Part shown: positions 5,257 to 12,600 of the stretch, piece after piece
How positions within the stretch are numbered: the first letter of the stretch is position 1
Layout of the letters: each line of letters begins with the position of its first letter
Origin: an uncultured Clostridia bacterium
GTDB lineage: Bacteria > Bacillota > Clostridia > Oscillospirales > CAG-272
Reading direction: 5' to 3'
Length of the DNA: 14,227 nucleotides
NCBI GenBank assembly: GCA_904502055.1
Contig: CAJGDZ010000025.1
Span: 1-14,227 of the forward strand
Program-made: the position numbers and the translations under genes
The notes under the pieces: generated by a model
What the model saw: the letters and a program-made list of their open reading frames with translations, nothing else
What the model was told of the DNA's origin: nothing
Database searches by the model: none

Positions 5257-7239
5257 TCACCTCATCAAAACTTTTAGGACAAAAAATGCAACAATAATCA
5301 CAAGCGCAGAAACAAGAATCGAAAAGAGACTCAAGCCGCCGACGCTGATGCCGTTGCCGAGAATGGTAACCATAGCAAGAACACCATACCACATACCTTG
5401 AACAAAGCCCTGAAACGGGGCTTTTTCTATTACGGCATTGGTAAGGGTATTATAAGCATCGGCATAGCCTTGCGCGTAAGCAGCACTCGAATCCGAACCT
5501 CCCGCAGAACCTGAACCAACTCCATTCGAATCGATCCTTTGGAACGTAGCGACAAAGGGATCCGTATCACTTTTTACAGTATTGTAACCTTGAGAAAGCG
5601 CATCATAAATAACGAAGGTGATAGGAAACAATTCAACATCACGCCTCAAATCATCCAACGTAGATTGGGGAAAGCTACGAAGCTGAATAATGTTGCCCGT
5701 GACATTTACGGCATACGGATAAAGATACTCGACATCCTTCCATCGCAACGTATAATCAATCGCCGGATAATTATACACGTCAAGAAAATCGCTTTCAAAG
5801 TAAGCATTGCACTTGTCAAGCGGACTTGGCAAAGAACCAACATCGGGAGTAAAATCATACTTGTTGCCATTCAAAGTAAGCATTGACGGCTTAATGACGG
5901 TTTTATATGTTTTCATCTCGTCACTCCAAATTGAATAATATCCCGTTTTTGTGTCAATAAGAATCTTTTCACCTTTTTTCAAAGAAGGTAAAGTTAACAC
6001 CTTGAACGCTTGGCCACCGTCACGAGTAAGATATACAGTACACTGAGCCGCAGACAACGAAGTATATTCATAATAAAGGCAATCGTAAGATTGGAGATTA
6101 AGCCAAGGAACACGCTCACCCGTAGTTAATTTATAAACATCATAGATCGACTCGTCGGGCACGCAATAAATACGCACATATCCACAACCATCACAAGAAA
6201 CTTGACGTTTGGCAGGCTCGTAGGCGTTTGGGGCGTTAGTATAAGCAACCTCCGAATAATTGTGAGATTCGGAATCAAACAAAAAACCACAAGCACAAAT
6301 ACTTTGGTGCTTATCATCGCCAAGGATAACTGTATGTTGCGCATAATGCTCATGGTCGGGAGAAATCGCCTTGCAATATACACAAATACCATTTTCATAC
6401 TTATGATCGGAAATCACATTACGAGTTTCGGTATAGCTCAAACATTGCAAACATTCACGATATTGTTCACACTCAAGACCGCAAGAAGTCGGCTCTTCCG
6501 TATATTGCCACAGAGAAAACAAAGTATGAGAGCAAAAATTACTATAAGGCTCATCGCAAATTTGACATTTACCATTTTTAAACGAATGACCAAAAGCCAT
6601 CATAGTTTCTTTCATACGATAACTATCACACGTATAGCAATAAAAAGAACGCTCGCCGTCATTTTCGCACGTGGGTTCTACAAGAGTTACCCACTCACCA
6701 TATGCATGCTCATCTTCGCAGTTTTGCAGAGAATCCGCTTCGCAGACAGTACAAACACCATTGCTCCAAGAGTGCTTACCACCATAATACGACTCCGAAT
6801 CCTCATAATCGCAGACCGAACAAACACGCGACCTAATACCTACACGCGAGCAAGTGGCCTCTCTTTCGATGACCCATTCTCCGTAACTATGACCCGAAGC
6901 GCAATCATAAGAACCACTACCGCCAGAGCTTGAACCACCACCGGAGCTTGAACCACCACTGGAGCTTGAATCACCACTTGAAGCGCCATCATCACAATAT
7001 TCACACACGCCATTCACGTAATTGTGTTCCGCTAATTTTACGCTGGTTTGAATATAAAAATCACAACGTGCACAACATTGGAAAGCCGCCCAAGAACTGC
7101 CGCAAGAAGGGCGCGCGGCCCACTGTTCGGGTAAAAGCTCGTGAGCACCAATACTGCAATCGTATGTTGCCGCAAACGCAGAAAACGCCATAAGGGAAAT
7201 TAACAAAACCGCAAGGACAAAAAATCCTATCTTTTTCAA
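5257..7239 (-). CDS. pIII-like adsorption protein with Cys-pair repeats
   Basis: The 660-residue virion-tip candidate would bind the host cell surface during infection and stay anchored in the membrane before assembly. It has the pIII plan: a signal peptide (residues 1 to about 24, KKIGFFVLAVLL...FSAFA), several outer modules separated by a Gly/Ser linker (about residues 85-110), and a single C-terminal membrane helix (about 634-657). The outer part contains four copies of the pattern H-x-aromatic-x-N-G-x-C-x-x-C, at about 72-82, 156-166, 218-228 and 279-289, alternating with CxxC pairs; they may bind zinc or form disulphides. A Gly/Ser-rich segment lies before the helix (about 575-590). I chose the TTG at 7239 because GGAAG lies 7 bases upstream; a TTG at 7257 would add six residues. 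The receptor is unknown. Confidence 0.8.
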   Translation of the reverse strand: MKKIGFFVLAVLLISLMAFSAFAATYDCSIGAHELLPEQWAARPSCGSSWAAFQCCARCDFYIQTSVKLAEHNYVNGVCEYCDDGASSGDSSSSGGSSSGGGSSSGGSGSYDCASGHSYGEWVIEREATCSRVGIRSRVCSVCDYEDSESYYGGKHSWSNGVCTVCEADSLQNCEDEHAYGEWVTLVEPTCENDGERSFYCYTCDSYRMKETMMAFGHSFKNGKCQICDEPYSNFCSHTLFSLWQYTEEPTSCGLECEQYRECLQCLSYTETRNVISDHKYENGICVYCKAISPDHEHYAQHTVILGDDKHQSICACGFLFDSESHNYSEVAYTNAPNAYEPAKRQVSCDGCGYVRIYCVPDESIYDVYKLTTGERVPWLNLQSYDCLYYEYTSLSAAQCTVYLTRDGGQAFKVLTLPSLKKGEKILIDTKTGYYSIWSDEMKTYKTVIKPSMLTLNGNKYDFTPDVGSLPSPLDKCNAYFESDFLDVYNYPAIDYTLRWKDVEYLYPYAVNVTGNIIQLRSFPQSTLDDLRRDVELFPITFVIYDALSQGYNTVKSDTDPFVATFQRIDSNGVGSGSAGGSDSSAAYAQGYADAYNTLTNAVIEKAPFQGFVQGMWYGVLAMVTILGNGISVGGLSLFSILVSALVIIVAFFVLKVLMR

Positions 7240-7263
7240 TATTTCACTTCCTTTCAAAATTCA

Positions 7264-7288
7264 AGGGGAGTCGCTGAGCGACTCCCCT
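7264..7288 (-). terminator. Hairpin terminator between coat protein and adsorption protein genes
   Basis: AGGGGAGTCGC (7264-7274) pairs perfectly with 7278-7288 around a 3-nt loop, just after the coat protein stop. On the minus strand it is followed by the weak T-run TGAATTTTG, so it is probably leaky. M13 has a terminator at the same place, after gene VIII, which keeps coat mRNA high and pIII mRNA low. Confidence 0.65.
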
Positions 7289-7300
7289 CTTTTATGTCTC

Positions 7301-7507
7301 TTATCTACGAATGAGGTTCGTAACCCACTTGAAGATCATCGAGCCAAAGCCGATACCGAGGAACACAAGCGACCAAGTCGCAAACGTGGTGAGCTCGCCA
7401 TCGGCAGTAAGTACGGTAGTATTGAAGAAATCGACCACCGAAGAGCCGATACCCGTTACAAAGCTGCCGATCGCCGTGGTTACGGTCTGAATGATATTAG
7501 CTACCAT
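7301..7507 (-). CDS. Major coat protein candidate (pVIII-like)
   Basis: The 68-residue protein has an amphipathic hydrophobic N-terminal half (residues 1-32), a short polar turn with acidic residues (ADGE, 35-38), a membrane helix at about residues 42-60 (FATWSLVFLGIGFGSMIF) and a basic tail ending NLIRR. An acidic region, one helix and a basic C-terminus that faces the DNA are the pVIII hallmarks. No classical cleavable signal peptide is evident. Its ATG follows AAAGGAG by 7 bases. Its position after the ssDNA-binding protein and before a terminator matches filamentous phages. Size, layout and position make it the best coat candidate in the element. Confidence 0.75.
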   Translation of the reverse strand: MVANIIQTVTTAIGSFVTGIGSSVVDFFNTTVLTADGELTTFATWSLVFLGIGFGSMIFKWVTNLIRR

Positions 7508-7522
7508 GAAATTCTCCTTTCA

Positions 7523-7789
7523 TTAAGTTTTAATAAGGGCAACAGACTTGACGTAAGAGCCGTACTGCTCGGAATAACCCGTGGCCACAAGGACTTCCTT
7601 GCCCATAAGCTCCGCCAAATTTGTAAAACCTACGAATTCGACATTCTTGCCGATCTTGAAGGACTTACAGCGCACGCCATTCACGTTGGGCGCGGTTTCG
7701 GTGCAGTGAATATAATTCACGTCATACGCGATCTGCTCGCCGTTCTTGTTGAATGTACCCTTCTTGTTTTCAATTCCAACAACTTTCAT
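7523..7789 (-). CDS. Gene V-like single-stranded DNA-binding protein
   Basis: The 88-residue soluble protein would coat the phage ssDNA and stop its conversion to double strand before packaging. It shows alternating short beta-strand segments (MKVVGIENKKG, IAYDVNYIHC, FKIGKNVEFVGF, KEVLVATGY, YVKSVALIKT) with a glycine-broken final hairpin and several aromatic residues, consistent with a small OB fold. No DNA-binding signature is certain, so the call combines size, composition and its position directly before the coat gene (15 bp gap). The ATG has a strong AAAAGGAG ribosome site, in line with the large amounts such proteins are needed in. Confidence 0.68.
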   Translation of the reverse strand: MKVVGIENKKGTFNKNGEQIAYDVNYIHCTETAPNVNGVRCKSFKIGKNVEFVGFTNLAELMGKEVLVATGYSEQYGSYVKSVALIKT

Positions 7790-7824
7790 TTTCTTACTCC
7801 TTTTAAGTAAATATATATTTTACA

Positions 7825-7839
7825 CCCTTATTATAAGGG
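7825..7839 (-). promoter_or_regulatory. Palindrome with -10-like box ahead of the ssDNA-binding protein gene
   Basis: CCCTTA/TAAGGG surround a 3-nt spacer, and the minus strand reads TATAAT (7830-7835). No good -35 lies 17 bp upstream, so this could be a regulated promoter for the ssDNA-binding and coat genes, an operator, or a small processing hairpin. Confidence 0.35.
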
Positions 7840-7864
7840 GTAATTTCAAAAACTCGCACAGTTT

Positions 7865-8041
7865 TTAGAAAATAATTCTTTCAACTTTAAATTTTCCTTT
7901 GATAACATAACCATGTGACAATGAAGACCACAACGTAGAAGCAGAAATACCGACCGCCTCGGAGAGCTTCCGAATACTATCACCATAAGCAATCGGCAAT
8001 TCATATTCGTCTGCCGTAAACAAACCATACACAACAATCAT
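7865..8041 (-). CDS. Small HTH-like phage protein (58 residues)
   Basis: The frame reads MIVVYGLFTADEYELP and continues to a TAA at 7865-7867. A helix-turn-helix-like stretch occupies about residues 21-43: DSIRKLSEAVGISASTLWSS, with the Ala-Val-Gly-Ile turn and the Ser-x-Ser-Thr-Leu recognition-helix pattern seen in small DNA-binding proteins. A basic tail follows (KGKFKVER). The ATG overlaps the TGA of the gene before it by one base (TGATG), and GGAG lies 9 bases ahead, so translation is probably coupled. The likely job is control of phage transcription or copy number. Two other minus-strand frames also cover this DNA but lack these features. Confidence 0.7.
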   Translation of the reverse strand: MIVVYGLFTADEYELPIAYGDSIRKLSEAVGISASTLWSSLSHGYVIKGKFKVERIIF

Positions 8042-8214
8042 CACACGTCACTCCATCCACAGCACTTCGCCCAAAAAGGGACATCCTCATTACACGGCGG
8101 TAAAGACCTAACGCTTTCAAAATTGCAATAGGTTGTCGTGGGGTTGGTTGATTGGGTATTAACCAAAGCACCCAACCTACAAATATCCGCATAAGACGTA
8201 TCAATACTACTCAC
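8041..8214 (-). CDS. Small Cys-containing phage protein (57 residues)
   Basis: The GTG start overlaps the last bases of rep (GTGA), and a perfect AAGGAGGA ribosome site lies inside the rep 3' end, 6 bases upstream, so its translation is tied to that of rep. The gene ends by a one-base overlap with the following HTH-like gene. The protein has five cysteines, including C..(11)..CC near the C-terminus (PPCNEDVPFWAKCCGW), and could bind a metal. No family is recognised. The two overlaps and the ribosome site are what support it as a real gene. Confidence 0.65.
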   Translation of the reverse strand: MSSIDTSYADICRLGALVNTQSTNPTTTYCNFESVRSLPPCNEDVPFWAKCCGWSDV

Positions 8215-9350
8215 AATACTTCCTCCTTCATATTTTTAAACTTATCGGTCTCAATATCCTCAAACGCTTTTGCCATGGCCTTGACCACGGCAGAAGCACA
8301 AGAAATAGTTGGAGCACGCTCGTTATATAGTCGGGCAATCGGGTTTTTAAATTCTATCAATCGCTTACCTTCGACGGGGTAACCGTATTTATTGACAAAA
8401 CCCTCATACTGTATCACGTTTTCACCTTCAAGGCGCAAATACTGATTGATACGTCGATAAAATTGCCATCGTTCTTCATAGCAACCGATAAACCACGCGC
8501 ACGGGTCTTGTGAGGTTGTAATGATAATCATATCACCAAGAAAAACCTTGTTTCGAAATCGGCTACGGATAGAGCTTGAAGTGTGGTTATCTAAAACTTT
8601 CAACCAATCGACGAATTCAAACGTGTATTCGCGCACGTCATCGAGGATTAGGACGTGTTCACCGCCATAATCTTGAAGAACATCGTTTGACGAGGAAGAA
8701 ACACAATACTCTTTGCCCATATTCTCACATAGGAGCTTCGCAAGGCTTGTCTTTCCCGTACCGGATTTCCCGTATATTAAAATAACATCAATGTTTCTGT
8801 TCGGTTTGGCAGAACGGCACCGTATTTGATAGGCATCGGTAAGCCAGCGCATCGCTGACGGGTTGAATTCATACAACGATAGTTTTTGAATGGCACTTGT
8901 CAAGGATATATCTCCGAGCATCACCGAGGTTGCGAGAGCGCGAATTTCCTCGGCTTTTACGCGTTTCTTTTTCGCGTTCCTTATACGCTCAATCTCAGCT
9001 GCATAATCAAAACTCGCGCACACCTCATCGGAAGAATACTGAAATTTATCGAGATCATTGCCATGGCACAAATACTCCATAGACGCATCCCAACTCTTTT
9101 TGATTTTATTGACGTAGTTTTCACCACAAGCAAACCACTTCGCGATTTTTTCTGTACCGACGGGGTAATCAAAATGTAAAAACACATGATAATGATCGTC
9201 CTTATGTGTACCATCTTCTTTTATATCTTTATCATGTAACCGCATAGCATACTTTTTGATGGTGTCATATTTCTCACACACATCACGTATTTTCGCCACA
9301 TCTTCATACTGTTGGGGGTACAAAATCACTTCACACATCCTCAAATTCAC
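8211..9350 (-). CDS. rep: Rolling-circle Rep: HUH endonuclease plus superfamily 3 helicase
   Basis: The 379-residue replication initiator would nick the origin, hold the 5' end through a tyrosine and unwind the circle. The N-terminal domain has the HUH metal motif HYHVFL (His53, His55) and YLCH (Tyr93 the likely catalytic residue, His96), the arrangement of pMV158-type Rep_2 proteins. The C-terminal domain has Walker A GKSGTGKT (194-201), Walker B VLILDD (233-238) and motif C IIITTSQDP (275-283), as in superfamily 3 helicases. This two-domain plan is shared with CRESS-DNA virus Reps and certain bacterial plasmids. GTG at 9350 is preferred because GAGGGGG stands about 8 bases ahead; ATG at 9338 is possible. 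An open frame reaching 9413 would start inside the origin hairpin. Rep probably represses itself through the iterons next to its start. Confidence 0.85.
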   Translation of the reverse strand: MNLRMCEVILYPQQYEDVAKIRDVCEKYDTIKKYAMRLHDKDIKEDGTHKDDHYHVFLHFDYPVGTEKIAKWFACGENYVNKIKKSWDASMEYLCHGNDLDKFQYSSDEVCASFDYAAEIERIRNAKKKRVKAEEIRALATSVMLGDISLTSAIQKLSLYEFNPSAMRWLTDAYQIRCRSAKPNRNIDVILIYGKSGTGKTSLAKLLCENMGKEYCVSSSSNDVLQDYGGEHVLILDDVREYTFEFVDWLKVLDNHTSSSIRSRFRNKVFLGDMIIITTSQDPCAWFIGCYEERWQFYRRINQYLRLEGENVIQYEGFVNKYGYPVEGKRLIEFKNPIARLYNERAPTISCASAVVKAMAKAFEDIETDKFKNMKEEVL

Positions 9351-9365
9351 GCTTTTTACCCCCTC

Positions 9366-9463
9366 TGTACTACATTGTACTACATTAAAACACGCGCGGT
9401 GGACGTAGCCCACACCGCGCGTGTTTATAGGGTTTGGCGGTGTTCTGTACTACAATACTACAC
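9366..9463. other. Phage double-strand origin: iterons around a GC-rich hairpin
   Basis: Two tandem TGTACTACAT copies (9366-9375, 9376-9385) lie on one side, and TGTACTACAA (9446-9455) with AATACTACAC (9454-9463) on the other. Between them AAACACGCGCGGTG (9388-9401) pairs perfectly with 9413-9426 around an 11-nt loop GACGTAGCCCA. Repeated Rep-binding sites beside a hairpin with a nick site in its loop is the usual layout of HUH-Rep origins. The nick base itself cannot be named. The hairpin lies within the rep leader, so Rep binding could also control rep expression. Confidence 0.7.
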
Positions 9464-9469
9464 TGTTTT

Positions 9470-9498
9470 AAAGTTTACAGTTAGAATTGTACATCAAG
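9470..9498 (-). repeat. Right terminal inverted repeat of the element
   Basis: Read inward on the minus strand, it starts CTTGATGTACAATT and continues with the core CTAACTGTAAACTTT, the counterpart of the left-end core. It contains TACAAT (minus strand, 9486-9491), a -10-like box without a suitable -35 in the host DNA beside it. It lies just outside the origin iterons. Confidence 0.65.
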
Positions 9499-9513
9499 AT
9501 TCTCAGCCATTTT
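9499..9513 (+). repeat. Right 15-bp direct repeat (target-site duplication / attR)
   Basis: Identical to 1499-1513. Here it continues into TTTATG, so this side kept the rest of the original terminator T-tract but lacks the ascending hairpin arm. Confidence 0.8.
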
Positions 9514-9525
9514 TTATGAAAAATG

Positions 9526-9554
9526 TTGCAAAAAAACAAAAAAGATGATATAAT
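9526..9554 (+). promoter_or_regulatory. Sigma-A promoter of the lipoprotein gene
   Basis: -35 TTGCAA (9526-9531), 17-bp A-rich spacer, perfect -10 TATAAT (9549-9554). It begins 13 bp past the right direct repeat, so the insertion left it whole. Confidence 0.7.
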
Positions 9555-9629
9555 GTATTCTGTATACAATCGCAAAATGTTCCGACGCGTTTTGCTTGCA
9601 TAAATAAAATGTCGGAGAAAGTCAACATT

Positions 9630-12600
9630 ATGAAAAAATTGCTGGCAAAATGGTTGCCCATAGCACTTTTGGTGCTTGTGATGGCCATTTCTCTTGCCGC
9701 CTGCGGACAAACCCCCGCGGACACGACGGCACCCGATACGCCCCTCCCCGAGGCGACCACACCCGAGGAAACGACTCCCGAGGTGACGACACCGGAGGAC
9801 ACAGATCCCGCGGACACGGATCCCGTAGAAACGCTTCCCGAGGAAACGCTTCCCGAGGAAACGCTTCCGAGCGAGACGCAGCCCGCAGAGACCGATCCTG
9901 CGGAGACTGAGCCTGGGGAGACTGAGCCTGCGGACACCACGCCGACCGGCGGTGATCACAGACATCAGTTTACCACGACGCAGTCCTTCCCCAACTGTAC
10001 GACAAGCGGCTTCACGTACTACCGTTGTGCGTGCGGCGAGATGTACGAGCTGGAGAGTGAGCCCGCACTCGGTCACGCTCCGGTTCTGATCGACACACTC
10101 CTTCCCACCTGCGCGGTTGCCGGCTATGAGACTTACGAATGCGTAAGCTGCGGTGCCATCGAGAGACGCCCGATCCCCCAGACTCCGCACACCTTTACGG
10201 TTTCCGCCGCTGTTTTCCCGACATCGGCGCTTCGCACCGGCAACGCCTTTGAGCTTCTTGCTTGCAGCGCGTGCGACAAGATGATCAAGGTGGACGCCAA
10301 TCACGCAAGCGGCCACTTCTTTGAGTCGCAGGAGGACGGCACTGCGCTTTGCGCCTGCGGTGCGGTGGGTGTAACCACCCCGGCTCAGCTCGGCTCGATG
10401 GACTTTGTGTCCGGCACGCAGGGCAAGAATATCGTTGTCTCCAACGGTGTAAAGGTAGCGGACGGCAAATGGGTGGTTTCGCAGAGCACCCAGCAGGCCT
10501 TCCTGCACTATGACAAAAACCCCGCACTTGCACAGGCACTGGCCGGCACCGATGCGGAGGGCAACACCGTGCTTGAGCTCTCCCTTGCTTTTGATCTGAC
10601 CTACACGGGTACTTACCGAAAGAATCTCAACTTCATCAACCTGCTTGGCCCGAACGGCTTTATCTTCCAGCTGAACCTCGGCAGTGACGTTGACGGTCAC
10701 CTGACGCTTCACGACGGTGTCGGCAGCAACGCCATCGCGCTGACCGCTGACGAGACCTACCTTGTAAAGCTTATCCTTATGCCCAAGGCAAACCTCGTCC
10801 GTGTGACCGTAGAGGGCGGTGACCTTGAGGAGCCGGCAACCGTTTTTGCCAAGACGACAAAGGATCCGCTTTCCGCCGGTACACAGATCGGTCTTTCTCG
10901 CCCCGAATTCGCCTGCGGCGAGAACGAGGACTACGCCATTTACGTGGACAATATGGCCCTCGACCTCGTAACGATGCTCTTTGATCCCACCTCGACCGAG
11001 GGCGTTATGTATTGTGATCACAAGTTCACCACCGAGAGCGTCGTTGACATTGAGCACCTCGCGGAGGATCAGTGGCTTCGCTCCACCTGCTCGGTATGTA
11101 ACCGCTACTTCGAGGCACAGGACTGCGAGCTTGTCGGTGAGCACATCTTCACCAAGGAGCCCACGGATCTGACGCCCTCGACCTGCGTAACCGCGGGCAC
11201 GGCAACCTATGCATGTCTCATTTGCGGCGAGGAGATCTCCGAGCCCCTTGCCCTCTCCGACCATACCTTCACGGTTTCGACCGCCGTATTTGAATCCGCT
11301 TCGCTTTACAAGAGCAACGGCTACGAGCTTCTCGGCTGCCGCGATTGCAAGGAAATGATCCTTGCCGTGGCAAACCACGAGAGCGGTCACTGCTTTACCG
11401 AGCAGGCGGACGGCAACTATCTCTGTGCTTGCGGCGCCAAGGCTCTCGGCTCCAAGACCACGGTGGGCACGATGGACTTCTCCACCAACCGCTTCGGAAC
11501 CGGCATCTCCTTTGACACCACGCTGACCGTGACGGACGGCAAATGGATGATTTCGGACAGCTGGAGACAGCACTTCCTGCACTATGCCGCCAACCCCGAC
11601 CTTTCCAAGGCGCTGACCGGTGTAAATGCAGACGGCACACCCATCGAAAGCTTTGCCATCACCTTTGAGCTGACCTACACGGGCGCTTATAACAAGAACC
11701 TTAATTTCATCAACATTCTCGGTGATACGGACTTCCTCGCCTCCATTTACTTCGGCACCGATGCTGAGGGCCACCTGGCTCTTTATGACGGAGCCAAGGG
11801 CGAAAAGACAATTCTTACCGCCGGCGAGACCTACAAGGTAAGCTTTATTCTCCTTCCCGCCACCAATTCGCTGAAGGCAACCGTGGAGGGCGGTGATCTT
11901 GCCGAAAAGGTAACGCTTTACGAAAAGAAGGCAAGCCAGTCGCTTGCCACCAGCAAGCAGATCGGCCTTGGACGTCCCAATTCCGCCTTCGCCTGCGGCG
12001 AGGGTGAGGACTATACCATCGTCGTTGACAACATGGCGTTTGTATCCACCGTACTTTCCTTCGACGAGAGCACGGCAGACGACAGCAATCTTTGCACACA
12101 TGACCTTGTCGCCGCAGAGGACGGCTTTGCTTGCCTTGTCTGCGAGCGTCACCTCGAGCGCGCGGACTGTGAAACGGCAGGACACCTGCTGCTCGCAGCT
12201 GCCACCGAGACCAAGCCCTCGACCTGCGTGACCGCGGGCTATGAAAAGCATCTCTGCCTTCTTTGCGGTGAGACCGTATCCGTTGATCTGCCGCTCGGCG
12301 ATCACGACATCCCCACGGTGCCCACCTCGGCTCAGGCGTCCACCTGCACCACCCCCGGCTACAACAAATACAAGTGCAACAACTGTGATCACACCGTAAC
12401 CGAGGATCTTCCCCTCCTGCCCCACACCTTCAACGTTTCCACCGGCGTGGTAACGGCCAAGAACGATCCCGTGGGCGAGGGCTATGAGCTGTTTGGTTGC
12501 TCCTGCGGCAAGGCCGGCCTCAAAAAGGTAATCGCTAACCATGAAAGCGGACACTTCCTCGTGGACGGCACTTGCGCGTGCGGTGCTGTTTTCAAGACCG

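Larger units (their letters stand above)
1514..9498. mobile_element. Integrated filamentous phage (inovirus-like) bounded by transposon-type ends
   Basis: The 7985-bp element has inverted ends at 1514-1543 and 9470-9498 and lies between two copies of a 15-bp direct repeat. Nearly all its genes run on the minus strand in filamentous-phage order: replication protein, ssDNA-binding protein, coat protein, terminator, adsorption protein, small membrane proteins, Zot/pI ATPase, hairpin-rich intergenic region. An IS30-family transposase gene lies at the far end and its stop codon is inside the left terminal repeat. Length, gene order and the Zot-like protein fit family Inoviridae in the broad sense. 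No pIV secretin is present, which fits a Gram-positive host without an outer membrane. Everything needed for replication and assembly seems intact, so it may be active. The exact ends are inferred from the repeats. Confidence 0.85.

Noticed and set aside
6202..6933. A 243-residue plus-strand frame opposite the adsorption protein gene
   Set aside because: Ile/Thr/Arg-rich product without motifs or ribosome site; the minus-strand gene has signal peptide, repeats and membrane anchor.
7846..8204. Two other minus-strand frames (63 and 67 residues) over the micro-genes
   Set aside because: They lack ribosome sites and sensible composition. The alternative frames chosen have strong ribosome sites, coupled overlaps and an HTH-like stretch.
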